Source of the DNA: Bacteroidota bacterium
GTDB lineage: Bacteria; Bacteroidota; Bacteroidia; Chitinophagales; LD1
Assembly (NCBI GenBank): GCA_018267385.1
Contig: JAFDYN010000009.1
Span: forward strand, 124,001 to 188,000
Length of the DNA stretch: 64,000 nucleotides
Direction of reading: 5' to 3'
Below the pieces are notes generated by a model. That model was not told the DNA's origin. It saw only the letters and a program-made list of their open reading frames with translations, and ran no database searches. Both the position numbers and the translations under genes were made by a program. Positions 35,121-43,685 of the stretch are shown in pieces. How positions within the stretch are numbered: the stretch's first letter is position 1; every line of letters begins with the position of its first letter.

Positions 35121-36284
35121 ATGGACATCTCCTATATTCTAAACATCCTCGGCGAGGACCGCGAGGAATACTATGGCGCTATCGCGCCGCCTGTGATCCA
35201 GTCGAGCAATTTTGCCTTTCCTACGGTCGCGTCGCTGCGTGGGGCCTTTGAGCGGGAGACGCAGGCGCACCTCTATACGCGGGGCAATAACCCAACGGTG
35301 GAGATACTGCGAAAGAAGCTCGCCGCACTGGCGGGTGCTGAGGATGCGCTGGTGCTGGGCAGTGGTGCCGCAGCCATGGCCACAGCCGTGATAGCAAGTG
35401 TCAAGGCCGGTGACCACATCATCTGCGTACGCAAGCCTTATAGCTGGACGGAGAAGCTTTGCAGGGTCATTCTAAAGCGTTTTGGTGTGGAGACGACCTT
35501 TGTAGACGGGCTGACCACGGAGAGCTATACAGAGGCTGTGCGGGACAATACGAAGCTGCTTATCCTGGAGAGTCCCAACACTTTCACCTTTGAGCTGCAA
35601 GACTTACGGGCGTTAGCCTCCTCTGCCCGTCAGCGCGGTATCACTACCATCATAGACAATACGTACAGCACGCCCATAGGCCAGCGGTGCATAAACATGG
35701 GCATAGACCTCGAGATCCACAGCGCGAGCAAATACCTGAACGGGCACAGCGATGTGATAGCCGGCGTGATCATAGGCAGCCATGAGCGCATCGGCGCCAT
35801 ATACAGGTCAGAGTTTATGAATCTCGGCGCCATCATCTCTCCGCATGATGCCTGGCTGATGCTGCGCGGCCTGCGTACCCTGCCCATCCGCATGCGACAG
35901 ATAGGCGAGACCACAGAGGCGGTCGTAGCCTTTCTGAAGGGCCACCCTGCGGTGCGCTCAGTGCTCTATGCCTGGGACCCAGACAGCCCGCAGATAGCAC
36001 TGGCACGGCAGCAGATGACGTGGAGTGGCGGCCTTTTCTCCATCCACCTGGCTACGGATGATATCAGCCGGATAGAAAAATTTTGTGAGGCATTGCAATA
36101 CTTCAAAATGGCGGTGAGCTGGGGAGGCCACGAGAGCCTGATCATGCCCGCTTGCGCTTTCTATCCAGAGAGTTATGACGGTGTGCGTACCTATCCGCCC
36201 GATCTGGTGCGGCTGTACATCGGCCTGGAGAGTGCAGAGGTGTTGATATCCGACCTGAAACAAGCTCTGACTTGTGTCGTATAG
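35121..36284 (+). CDS. Cys/Met metabolism PLP-dependent enzyme
   Basis: 387 aa. The fold-type I trans-sulfuration family is clear: YTRGNNPTVEILRKKLAALAGAE (about 52-74, quoted in part), GSGAAAMATAV, the strand TTIIDNTYSTP (about 174-185), and the PLP lysine K204 in SASKYLNGHSD. Members include cystathionine gamma-synthase, cystathionine lyases and methionine gamma-lyase; the exact reaction is not set by the sequence. A TACCTTCG box (35096-35103) is a weak -7 candidate. The next gene starts 6 nt later and is probably co-transcribed. Confidence 0.9.
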   Translation: MDISYILNILGEDREEYYGAIAPPVIQSSNFAFPTVASLRGAFERETQAHLYTRGNNPTVEILRKKLAALAGAEDALVLGSGAAAMATAVIASVKAGDHIICVRKPYSWTEKLCRVILKRFGVETTFVDGLTTESYTEAVRDNTKLLILESPNTFTFELQDLRALASSARQRGITTIIDNTYSTPIGQRCINMGIDLEIHSASKYLNGHSDVIAGVIIGSHERIGAIYRSEFMNLGAIISPHDAWLMLRGLRTLPIRMRQIGETTEAVVAFLKGHPAVRSVLYAWDPDSPQIALARQQMTWSGGLFSIHLATDDISRIEKFCEALQYFKMAVSWGGHESLIMPACAFYPESYDGVRTYPPDLVRLYIGLESAEVLISDLKQALTCVV

Positions 36285-36290
36285 TCAGGT

Positions 36291-37463
36291 ATGAGACTGA
36301 CCCGCCTACCCCTCCTCGCACTCCTGTGCCTCATGGGCACATCTATGTGCGCCTACAGCCAGCAATTTACCATACTGGACCTGCACCAGAAAGGAACCTC
36401 GCACCTGCCTGCCGACCCGCTGGCCTGCCGCCAGGTGGTCATGCTGGACCTCTCTGACGACCAGCTGACCGAGATACCGCCGTCTGTCTACCAGATGACC
36501 AACCTCCGCAAGCTGATCCTGCGCGGCAATAAGATACAGCACATCCCTGACGAGATACGCGCCCTGACCAGCCTGGAGGAGATCTATGTGAGCCAGCCCT
36601 TTGCCGCGCTGCCTATGGATACCACCACAGAGGCCGCTACGGTGAGCCCTGAGCTGTTTCGCCTGCCGCACCTGCGGGTGGTGGACCTCTCCTATTATGG
36701 CCTCAGTGAGTTGCCCAGAAACGTAGCCCAGAGCCGCGTACAGGAGCTATACCTGAGCCACAACCGGATGACGGAGGTACCGGCAGAGCTATTCGCCGGA
36801 GGCAAGCTACAAGTACTCGATCTTTCTGACAATCTGATAGATGGCCTACCGGCCAATATTCCTGCTAATACCGCTCTACAGATCCTGAAACTGAATGGTA
36901 ACCTGATCACCGAGCTGCCACAGTCTATCACCGCCCTGAGTGAGCTGCGAGAGCTGGCCCTGGGGTCAAATATGTTCGTGCATGCTGCGGTGGATGTCAA
37001 GAGGATCATCCCTATGACGCACATAGCCCGTCTGGACCTGAGCGGTGCAGATATGACCGAGGTGCCCGAAGAGCTGGCACAGATGAAGAGCCTGCGCGAC
37101 CTGAACCTGAGCGATAACAAGCTGACCCACCTGCCGGAGTGCCTGGGCTGCCTCACACAGCTGGAGCGCCTCTCCCTCTCGGGCAATCAACTGACCTCCC
37201 TCCCCGCCTCTGTAGCGGGCCTGGTAGCCCTGGCCAAGATAGACCTGAGTCACAACTCCTTCAAAGCCATACCGATGGAGCTGGCCACCATCTCCAGCCT
37301 CCGCCTGGCCAACCTGAGCCACAACCCGGAGCTGGCCACGTACTCAGACGACTTTAAGGCGCTGGCAGCAGTGAAAATGATCAATCTGAAACATACCGGT
37401 TTCAATTCCTTTCAGCTGGAGCATATGAATGACATACTCGCAGACAGCGAGTTGGTGTACTAG
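36291..37463 (+). CDS. Secreted leucine-rich repeat protein
   Basis: 390 aa. A signal peptide (about 1-22, ending AYSQQ) leads to LRR units of about 23 residues with L-x-x-L-x-L-x-x-N/D-x-L-x-x-L-P/I-x-x-I (for example LRKLILRGNKIQHIPDEI and LERLSLSGNQLTSLPASV). About twelve units run from residue 50 to 370. The consensus, with LP in the turn, is the plant-specific/SDS22-like bacterial type. It likely binds a protein or glycan in the envelope. No anchor or T9SS domain is present. Confidence 0.88.
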   Translation: MRLTRLPLLALLCLMGTSMCAYSQQFTILDLHQKGTSHLPADPLACRQVVMLDLSDDQLTEIPPSVYQMTNLRKLILRGNKIQHIPDEIRALTSLEEIYVSQPFAALPMDTTTEAATVSPELFRLPHLRVVDLSYYGLSELPRNVAQSRVQELYLSHNRMTEVPAELFAGGKLQVLDLSDNLIDGLPANIPANTALQILKLNGNLITELPQSITALSELRELALGSNMFVHAAVDVKRIIPMTHIARLDLSGADMTEVPEELAQMKSLRDLNLSDNKLTHLPECLGCLTQLERLSLSGNQLTSLPASVAGLVALAKIDLSHNSFKAIPMELATISSLRLANLSHNPELATYSDDFKALAAVKMINLKHTGFNSFQLEHMNDILADSELVY

Positions 37464-37537
37464 TTTTATTGTTTTGTTTTAAAAGTTCCCGCCGTCATGG
37501 TTCGTCCTGATCGCGGGGCTTTTTGCGTAAACAAGGG

Positions 37538-37700
37538 CGTTAATCCGAGAAAATTCCTGTGAAAAAAAGGAGTGATATTTTCGAAGGAGTCCAAAACTAC
37601 AAAAGGACCGGTGTAGCGCTCACCATCATTTGCATATTCGGGGGTTCCTTCAGTTTTATTTCTGTTGATGGAAATCCCGAAGCCTCGGGACGGAATGACG
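37538..37700. mobile_element. MITE-like intergenic repeat, copy 2 (163 bp)
   Basis: Homologue of 33138-33320 in the same orientation. Its right end CGGAATGACG is intact and its left end has decayed to CGTTAATCCGA. Shared blocks are GAGAAAATTCC, ATTTTC-x-AAGGA, AGGACCGGTG, TATTCGGGG and CAGTTTTAT. A 91-aa antisense frame through it is not coding. Confidence 0.75.
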
Positions 37701-38024
37701 CCCCTTTTTATTCTTGCTTCTTGACTCTTGGTTCTTCCCATTCTTAGTCTACAAAAATTGACACTCGCCTGCGGCGAAAGTGCAAAAATTCTACCGCCGT
37801 TAGATTTTCCTGTCAGGGATAAAATTTTTCGGCACCTGTTTGCGTTAAATACCTTATAGACACTGGATTGTAGCTACCAGAAATGCGCAGATCAGCCACT
37901 GGCGCGGGTTTCAGCCTGTGAATTTTTATTAACACGTGCAACCACGGGCTTTTTACCTTGGCAGATTTATGTATTTTCGGGCTACCAGAAGGAATTTTAC
38001 TGACCCGAAAAATTTTTAGAAATC
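37701..38024. promoter_or_regulatory. Leader/promoter region of the lytic transglycosylase gene
   Basis: No gene was seen in 324 nt. A TATTTTCG box (37972-37979) is a degenerate -7 element. TTTTCGGG (37974-37981) and CCCGAAAA (38004-38011) form an 8-bp inverted repeat that overlaps it and is followed by ATTTTT, so it could be an operator or attenuator. A CTTGACTCTTG-type tract at 37711-37743 also occurs near 34628. Confidence 0.4.
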
Positions 38025-39668
38025 ATGACAATGGTTTTAAAAATCAAACTCTTCAAGAGGCTCTTACCTATGGCTGTGGCTACCGTCATGGCATCCGTAC
38101 CTGCCTGGGCGGTCAATCCGTTTACCGTAGACAGTGTGATGCGGGCGGATGTAGACCCGGTGGTCATCTCGCTGGATAGTATGTCTTACCAGCTTTTCAC
38201 GCGGGATAAGCTATTTGGCACCAGCGCAGAGCTGGAGCGCTGTGTGTCTATACCTCGCGACCAGCTCCCTACCTACCCCCCTGCCGAGATGAAGAAGCGG
38301 ATGAAGATGATCCCCGCAGTCGTCTCTATGGATTACAATGCTGACGTACAGGCCTTTATAGACTTGTTTGCGTTCCGCAAAAGGGACCTGATGACCAAGC
38401 TGCTGGCCAGCTCGCAGATCTATTTCCCACTCTTTGAGGCGGAGCTGGACCGAAACCAGATGCCTGACGAGCTGAAGTACCTGCCCGTGATAGAGTCTGC
38501 ACTGAACCCGCAGGCGGTTTCGCCCGCAGGCGCTACCGGCCTCTGGCAGATGATGTACAGCACCGGCAAGATGATGGGCCTCGACGCCAATAGCTACTAT
38601 GACGAGCGCCGCGACCCGATCAAGTCGACCAAAGGAGGCGTGAAGTACCTCAAGCAACTGTACGACCTCTATGGTGACTGGCAGCTGGCACTGGCAGCGT
38701 ACAACTCGGGCCCCGGCTATGTCAATAAGGCGATAGCCCGCGCCGGTGGCGTCAAGAACTTCTGGGCGATCAAGAACTTCCTGCCCGCCGAGACGCGCAG
38801 CTATGTGCCTACCTACCTGGCAGTGGTCTACGTGATGCACTACTACCGCGACTATAAGCTGGTCTCTGCCGAGCCCCGCCGTGAGCTGTACGCCGTAGAT
38901 ACGGTATCTGTGAAAGGCCACGTGACGCTGAAGCACATCGCCTCTACCCTCGGTATGCCGCTGGAGGAGCTACAGTTTCTCAATCCGGCGCTGAAGGCCT
39001 CTATCGTGCCGCTCATGGCCAATGGCTACCCGCTCAATATACCGGTCAACTACTTTGCGAGCTTTGAGGCCAAGAAAGATGTACTGCAGAATGATCCGGA
39101 GCTGAGCACACTAGCCAGTATCAACGAGATGTATGCCAACCCTGTGATGGTCCGTGTGCCACGCTATGTCTACTACAAGGTGCGCAAGTATGACAATATC
39201 TCTACCGTAGCAGCCCGCTATGGCGTATCTGCCGCTGAGATACGCGAGTGGAACCACCTGAAGAATAACTACATAGCCCGAGGGCAAAACCTCAAGATAC
39301 TGACCTTCCCTGAGGTGCCTAGCTATCAAAACCAGCAGGCTGCCGCCCAGACACAGGTGAAGCCTGACAGCGCTACTGCTGCTGCCTCTGACACTGCGGG
39401 TCATGTGGTCTCTGAGCAGGTGGTCTACTACTACGGCCAGGACAAGATAGACACTGCTAAAACTGTAGCTGCTCCGCAGAAGAAAGCTGCGCCCGCACAG
39501 GCCTCCAAGGCACCTGCCATCCGCTACTACCGTGTGCAGAGTGGTGATAGCCTCTGGAGCATCACACAGCACTATCCGGGCCTCACCATCAATAAGCTGA
39601 AAGCTGACAACCGTCTCACCGGCAGGTCTACCCTCATGAAGGGACAGGTGCTAAAGATCATACTGTAA
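38025..39668 (+). CDS. Lytic murein transglycosylase with two LysM domains (MltD-like)
   Basis: 547 aa. A signal peptide (about 1-29, ending PAWA) is followed by an SLT domain (about 130-290). The catalytic glutamate is in LKYLPVIESALNPQAVSP, followed by GATGLWQMM and LALAAYNSGPG. Two LysM domains follow: YYKVRKYDNISTVAARYGV (about 382-425) and YYRVQSGDSLWSITQHYP (about 503-547), separated by an Ala/Gln/Thr-rich linker. It cleaves peptidoglycan glycan strands to 1,6-anhydro ends. Bacteroidota often use such proteins in envelope growth. The second start ATG at 38031 is possible. Confidence 0.95.
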   Translation: MTMVLKIKLFKRLLPMAVATVMASVPAWAVNPFTVDSVMRADVDPVVISLDSMSYQLFTRDKLFGTSAELERCVSIPRDQLPTYPPAEMKKRMKMIPAVVSMDYNADVQAFIDLFAFRKRDLMTKLLASSQIYFPLFEAELDRNQMPDELKYLPVIESALNPQAVSPAGATGLWQMMYSTGKMMGLDANSYYDERRDPIKSTKGGVKYLKQLYDLYGDWQLALAAYNSGPGYVNKAIARAGGVKNFWAIKNFLPAETRSYVPTYLAVVYVMHYYRDYKLVSAEPRRELYAVDTVSVKGHVTLKHIASTLGMPLEELQFLNPALKASIVPLMANGYPLNIPVNYFASFEAKKDVLQNDPELSTLASINEMYANPVMVRVPRYVYYKVRKYDNISTVAARYGVSAAEIREWNHLKNNYIARGQNLKILTFPEVPSYQNQQAAAQTQVKPDSATAAASDTAGHVVSEQVVYYYGQDKIDTAKTVAAPQKKAAPAQASKAPAIRYYRVQSGDSLWSITQHYPGLTINKLKADNRLTGRSTLMKGQVLKIIL

Positions 39669-39721
39669 CTAAAAGGTGTCTGTTGACTGGTGACAGTTGG
39701 CTGGCCATACAAGAAATAGAG

Positions 39722-39743
39722 AAGCCCCGGTAAGGGGCTTTTT
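39722..39743 (+). terminator. Rho-independent terminator of the transglycosylase gene
   Basis: AAGCCCC pairs with GGGGCTT around a 4-6 nt loop and T residues follow. It lies 54 nt past the stop. Confidence 0.85.
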
Positions 39744-39745
39744 CA

Positions 39746-39830
39746 TGCCCTCCAACCTCCCAAAGGGAGACTTAATACAAACTACAGAACAGGCTGTTAA
39801 GTTTCTCTTACGGGGAGTTGTATTCTAGTC
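39746..39830. repeat. Two-armed intergenic hairpin repeat, copy 3 (decayed)
   Basis: CCTCCAACCTCCCAAAGGGAGACTTAA (in part) faces TTAAGTTTCTCTTACGGGGAG across about 25 nt. The plan is that of 22366-22460 and 23434-23538 but the arms have diverged. Confidence 0.45.
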
Positions 39831-39841
39831 CTCTTTGGACC

Positions 39842-40438
39842 TTATTGCTTCGGATGTGCCTCACTGGCTGCCTTCATCATCGCCTCTATCTGCTTTTGGG
39901 TAAAGCTGCGGCCATCTACCCCCTGATCGTGGATATAGTACCGCTCGCCCCTGATATCCCGCGCCACCTCAAAGTGGTATTCCTTCTTGCCCATGTTATT
40001 GGCCTCATAGAGCAGCGCCTCCGGTTTATCTATGATGAACTTAGAGAAGACAGACATCGGATTGTCTTGTGCGTCTTTCCTGCGCTGGGCTATGGTAGCG
40101 GGCATCTCCGTGTAGCTCATATCTATGATGATGGCAAAGGTAGTATCAGGAGCCGTGATCACCACCCCCTGATCAAAGGTGACAGCAGAGCCCACCGGTG
40201 CCTTGATGAGAAACGGTAGCGGAGGATTGACCGTATCGAGGTCTATGTCGGCATACTCTACGGCCTTAGGCTTCACGGGGAGTTTGGCAGCGGTAGCGCT
40301 GTCTTTCCCGGCGGGAGCTGTGGCAGCTTTGACCGGCTGAGTGTGCATGTTGGTTGGCTTTGCAGGTGGCGTGACCTTGGCCTGTGCGGTGCAGGTATGC
40401 GCCAGTAGCGCGAGCGCACCGAGGAGGACTATTTTCAT
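39842..40438 (-). CDS. Secreted hypothetical protein
   Basis: 198 aa. A signal peptide (about 1-18) precedes a Pro/Ala/Lys/Thr-rich linker (20-55) and a folded domain (60-190) with PLPFLIKAPVGSAVTF, TFAIIIDMSYTEMP and RDIRGERYYIHDQG. I recognise no family. The domain has alternating strands and a helix end (TQKQIEAMMKAASEAH). A divergent glycosyltransferase gene begins 62 nt away. Confidence 0.65.
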   Translation of the reverse strand: MKIVLLGALALLAHTCTAQAKVTPPAKPTNMHTQPVKAATAPAGKDSATAAKLPVKPKAVEYADIDLDTVNPPLPFLIKAPVGSAVTFDQGVVITAPDTTFAIIIDMSYTEMPATIAQRRKDAQDNPMSVFSKFIIDKPEALLYEANNMGKKEYHFEVARDIRGERYYIHDQGVDGRSFTQKQIEAMMKAASEAHPKQ

Positions 40439-40459
40439 GAGTAGCGGGTTTTAGTATAT

Positions 40460-40467
40460 CAAATATA
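40460..40467 (-). promoter_or_regulatory. -7 box TATATTTG for the secreted hypothetical gene
   Basis: On the minus strand TATATTTG matches TAnnTTTG, 21 nt before the ATG at 40438. It shares the 62-nt divergent gap with the plus-strand box at 40487. Confidence 0.5.
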
Positions 40468-40486
40468 ACAGAATGAATGCTTCGTT

Positions 40487-40494
40487 TATATTCG
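40487..40494 (+). promoter_or_regulatory. Degenerate -7 box TATATTCG before the glycosyltransferase
   Basis: TATATTCG differs from TAnnTTTG at one position and ends 6 nt before the ATG at 40501. If used, the mRNA would be leaderless or nearly so. Confidence 0.4.
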
Positions 40495-40500
40495 CAGGGC

Positions 40501-41340
40501 ATGGTACCCATCACCCTCGTCATACCCACGCTGGATAGCAGCAGCTTCATAGCGCAGACCATAGCGCACTACGATGCGATGCTCAGGCGCGGGCTGCTGC
40601 AGGCTGTGATCATAGTAGATGATAGTAGTACGGATGCTACCTGGCAGACCCTCTGCCGGGAGAAAGATACCCTCGCCTCCCCTATCCTGCTGCTACGGCT
40701 GGATACACGCTATGGCCAGCTGATAGCCTACAGCGCGGGCGTGCAGCGCGCCGCTACGGATATCATCCTGCACTGTGATGATGACGTGCTCCTGTCTGAG
40801 GCAGATCTCTGGGCTTTTACAGCCGAGTTTGAGCGTACAGGGGCATCGATCCTTTATGGCCTTGCCAAAGGGAAAAGTGATCATCCACGGGGCCGTAGTA
40901 CCTTCCTTTGGCTGGTCAAGACATTTGTTTTCTACAGGCTGCCTGACAAGGAGTTTAGCAGTCTGGTCCTCTATAGCCGCAATAGTATGGATCGCATATT
41001 CCGCCGTGCCTGGGGCTTTCGCGGCAATCTTTTTACACCGTGGATCTTTCACCCGCATGAGGTCTACCATACCTATCTGGGCGATGGTTCGCGCATACTG
41101 CCCCATGAGAGCCGCTATAGCCTGGCAGGGTATATTCACCACCAGAAGTTCCTCTTTATGATGCTGGCCCGGCTGCTATCGCTCTTGCTCACCGTGAGTG
41201 TGACAGCATGCATCCTGGCTGGCGCAGCGAGCCTTTTTGTTTATGCTTTGCTGATACTTGGCGTTGTTCTTTTTGCAGTGAGCGCCTTTCTTATCAAGGT
41301 GAAATCCAGGTTAGATTTTGCAGTGGCGGAATCTCACTAG
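40501..41340 (+). CDS. Membrane-anchored family 2 glycosyltransferase
   Basis: 279 aa from the ATG at 40501; an upstream start at 40477 would overlap the -7 box. The GT-A core has VPITLVIPTLDSSSF (about 2-16), AVIIVDDSSTDATW (about 35-48) and LHCDDDVLL (D-x-D, about 89-97). Two hydrophobic helices near the C-terminus (about 222-262) anchor it, in the DPM1/ArnC arrangement. It probably transfers a sugar to a lipid carrier. Start-site choice rests on the box and on domain alignment. Confidence 0.88.
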   Translation: MVPITLVIPTLDSSSFIAQTIAHYDAMLRRGLLQAVIIVDDSSTDATWQTLCREKDTLASPILLLRLDTRYGQLIAYSAGVQRAATDIILHCDDDVLLSEADLWAFTAEFERTGASILYGLAKGKSDHPRGRSTFLWLVKTFVFYRLPDKEFSSLVLYSRNSMDRIFRRAWGFRGNLFTPWIFHPHEVYHTYLGDGSRILPHESRYSLAGYIHHQKFLFMMLARLLSLLLTVSVTACILAGAASLFVYALLILGVVLFAVSAFLIKVKSRLDFAVAESH

Positions 41341-41441
41341 GTCTACCCAATGGTTTCATTCATATATAATATCCCTTGCACATTTTGGGGAAATTAAGGC
41401 TTTGGCACAACCTTCGTTTTAGCCTTTGCTAAATCAAAGTC

Positions 41442-41912
41442 ATGAAAGCAACCATCTCAAAAGCGCTGCCTGTGATCATGGTGTTCGTCACCCTGTCTAT
41501 CTCTGCCCAGATCAATACAGGCATAGGCTATATGCACGGCACAAACAAGAAGAATGACACCTCCACCGTGTCCAGATATGATGCAGACAAGGCCCTCGCC
41601 AAAAAGGACCATGCTGATACAGTGGTGATCAAACGCACCCCTACCGCCGCCAGTGAGGCCAGGGACGCACGTATAGAGCGTGAGCGCAAGGAAAACGCGG
41701 GCAATACCGACACTACCGCCGGGACCGCCACTACTACTGCAGACGATAACGGAGCAGCCAGCAGCTCTACAGCCACGTATATATCTACAGTAAATGGTGA
41801 CTGTATATCGCCTGCCTGGCGCTATGCTGCCGTGGGCCTGGGCCTCCTCTCCCTGCTGCTCATCCTCCTGCTCGTGATGGGCAGAAAGAAAGATGAACCA
41901 CGTAGGGCTTAG
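41442..41912 (+). CDS. Exported single-span hypothetical protein
   Basis: 156 aa. An N-terminal signal (about 1-22, ending ISAQ), a Lys/Asp/Thr-rich middle predicted to be disordered (NTDTTAGTATTTADD at about 87-101), and one C-terminal membrane helix (about 128-148, RYAAVGLGLLSLLLILLLVM) ending in a basic tail (GRKKDEPRRA). I recognise no family. The topology would put the linker in the periplasm. It ends 1 nt before the stop of the convergent ABC-binding protein gene. Confidence 0.65.
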   Translation: MKATISKALPVIMVFVTLSISAQINTGIGYMHGTNKKNDTSTVSRYDADKALAKKDHADTVVIKRTPTAASEARDARIERERKENAGNTDTTAGTATTTADDNGAASSSTATYISTVNGDCISPAWRYAAVGLGLLSLLLILLLVMGRKKDEPRRA

Positions 41913-41913
41913 C

Positions 41914-43527
41914 TCACTCCAGCCTGACGCGCTTCAGGTCCAGCAGATTCAGGCCATTGGGGCGGAGGTTCTTGACCCGCTTCTGCGTAAATCGTAACAC
42001 TTCGTCATAATACAGGGGCACCACCGGTGCCTCCTTTATGATGATCTGCTCCAGCTGATGATACAGCGCGTAGCGCAGGCTGTCATTATTCTCCGTCAGT
42101 GAGCGCTCGTATATACGGTCATATTCGGCATTGTGAAATCTGGTATAGTTTGGCGGAGCCGTATTGCCACTATAGAATACCGTGAAGTAACTCTCTGCAT
42201 CCGGATAGTCTGCTATCCATGACCCACGGAAGAATGCCACCTGCCCCTCGCTCATGCGCTGGCGCAGTATAGCCGGTTCGGTCACCTCTACCTTCAGGTG
42301 TATGTTGACCTTCTCCAGTTGCTTGGAGAGCATCAGGGCCATTTCTTTGTAGGTGTCGTTGGTATAGAGTGTCAGCGCCAGTACCTTGCCACTATAGCCC
42401 GCTTCTTTTAGCAGCTCCTGTGACCGCTGCGGGTCGTAGTGGTAGCCTCTGATCCCGGCATCAAAGCTAGGCAGGCCGGGGGGCGTGAAGCCCTGCTCCG
42501 CAGGACGGCCAATGCCATTGCGCAGGTAGCGTATCAGCTCTGCGCGGTCAAAGCCATAATTGATAGCCTGTCGTACCCGCACATCATAGAGCGGCTGTGT
42601 GCTGTCTCCGGTCATCAGAAAGCCGAGGTATTCCGTATTGAGATAAGGAACTTTGCTCAGGTCAAAGCGCTCACTTAATCCCTTTTTCAGCGCTCCATTC
42701 TCATCTATCACTTCATCCTGAAAGCTGGCATCTATGCCCGAGATCAGGTCCAGCTTACCTTGCTTGAAGGCGACAAACTCTGTCTTTTTATTTCCAATGA
42801 AAGAAATGCGTACGCCCTTGATATGCGGCAGCCGCTCGCCGTTTTCCATTTCAAAATACTTTTCATTTCTGGCCAGGATCATAGCGGAGCCTTCACGCCA
42901 TACTCGCAGGTAAAAGGGACCCGTACCCACAGGATGCGACCGGAAGTCAGGCCCATACTTCTCTACGGCCTCATGGGGTATCACAGAGCAATACTGCATG
43001 GTGAGGATGCCGAGCATGGGCCGGAAGGGACGCAGCAGGTGCAGCACAAAGGTGGAGTCATCGGGAGCCTCAAACGGTCGCAGCGTGTCCACCCTATCGT
43101 GAAAGACCCAGGCACCCGGAGAGGCTGTGCGCGGATCAGCCACACGAGTGAGCGAATAGAGCACATCCTGAGCTGTGACGTGTCGCTCCCGGCCCTGAAA
43201 ACAGGCATCAGGGTGAAAGGCAACATCCCGCCGCAGGTGAAAGATATAGGTGCGACCGCTGTCTGCTATGTCCCACCGGTAGGCTATACATGGCCGCACG
43301 CGCAGGCTATCATCCAGCTGCACCAGCCCGTTGTAGAGTGCGTCGCAGGCCCATATGCCGGACTGGTCACGCGCAAAGGCCGGGTCGAGAGAGGCAATGC
43401 CGGCAGCCTGATTGTAGTGAAAGACCTGCCTGTCAAAAGGCAGGTGATCCTCCCGGCAGGACTGCATCACCAGCAGACAGCCTGCGGCCAGCGATAGAAA
43501 AAGCAAACGGGTGTACCTGTGAATCAT
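41914..43527 (-). CDS. ABC-type oligopeptide/dipeptide-binding lipoprotein (SBP_bac_5)
   Basis: 537 aa. A lipobox (LLVMQSC, Cys about 23) gives membrane anchoring. The family fold is shown by LDPAFARDQSG (about 47-57), DVLYSLTRVADP, VGTGPFYLR (about 199-207), D-V-R-V-R-Q-A-I-N-Y-G-F-D-R (about 315-328) and the end TQKRVKNLRPN. It binds peptides or related solutes. No permease or ATPase gene lies beside it, so the transporter partner is elsewhere or it acts alone in sensing. Confidence 0.9.
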   Translation of the reverse strand: MIHRYTRLLFLSLAAGCLLVMQSCREDHLPFDRQVFHYNQAAGIASLDPAFARDQSGIWACDALYNGLVQLDDSLRVRPCIAYRWDIADSGRTYIFHLRRDVAFHPDACFQGRERHVTAQDVLYSLTRVADPRTASPGAWVFHDRVDTLRPFEAPDDSTFVLHLLRPFRPMLGILTMQYCSVIPHEAVEKYGPDFRSHPVGTGPFYLRVWREGSAMILARNEKYFEMENGERLPHIKGVRISFIGNKKTEFVAFKQGKLDLISGIDASFQDEVIDENGALKKGLSERFDLSKVPYLNTEYLGFLMTGDSTQPLYDVRVRQAINYGFDRAELIRYLRNGIGRPAEQGFTPPGLPSFDAGIRGYHYDPQRSQELLKEAGYSGKVLALTLYTNDTYKEMALMLSKQLEKVNIHLKVEVTEPAILRQRMSEGQVAFFRGSWIADYPDAESYFTVFYSGNTAPPNYTRFHNAEYDRIYERSLTENNDSLRYALYHQLEQIIIKEAPVVPLYYDEVLRFTQKRVKNLRPNGLNLLDLKRVRLE

Positions 43528-43685
43528 CCGTGTCTAAACTCTCAAATCCCCGGCACATTCTCACGAAAGTAATACACATAATGCTGTGTAGATTACTTCG
43601 GGAATTCTTCTATATTTATGAAAACTTAACCGCAAAATTTATCTATCATTATCTATTCTGATTTGCAAACCAAAATCACTCAATT

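Noticed and set aside
37466-37741. 91-aa minus-strand frame
   Set aside because: It reads through the MITE-like repeat and has no conserved features.
42760-43497. 245-aa plus-strand frame
   Set aside because: Antisense of the solute-binding lipoprotein gene, which has lipobox and family motifs.
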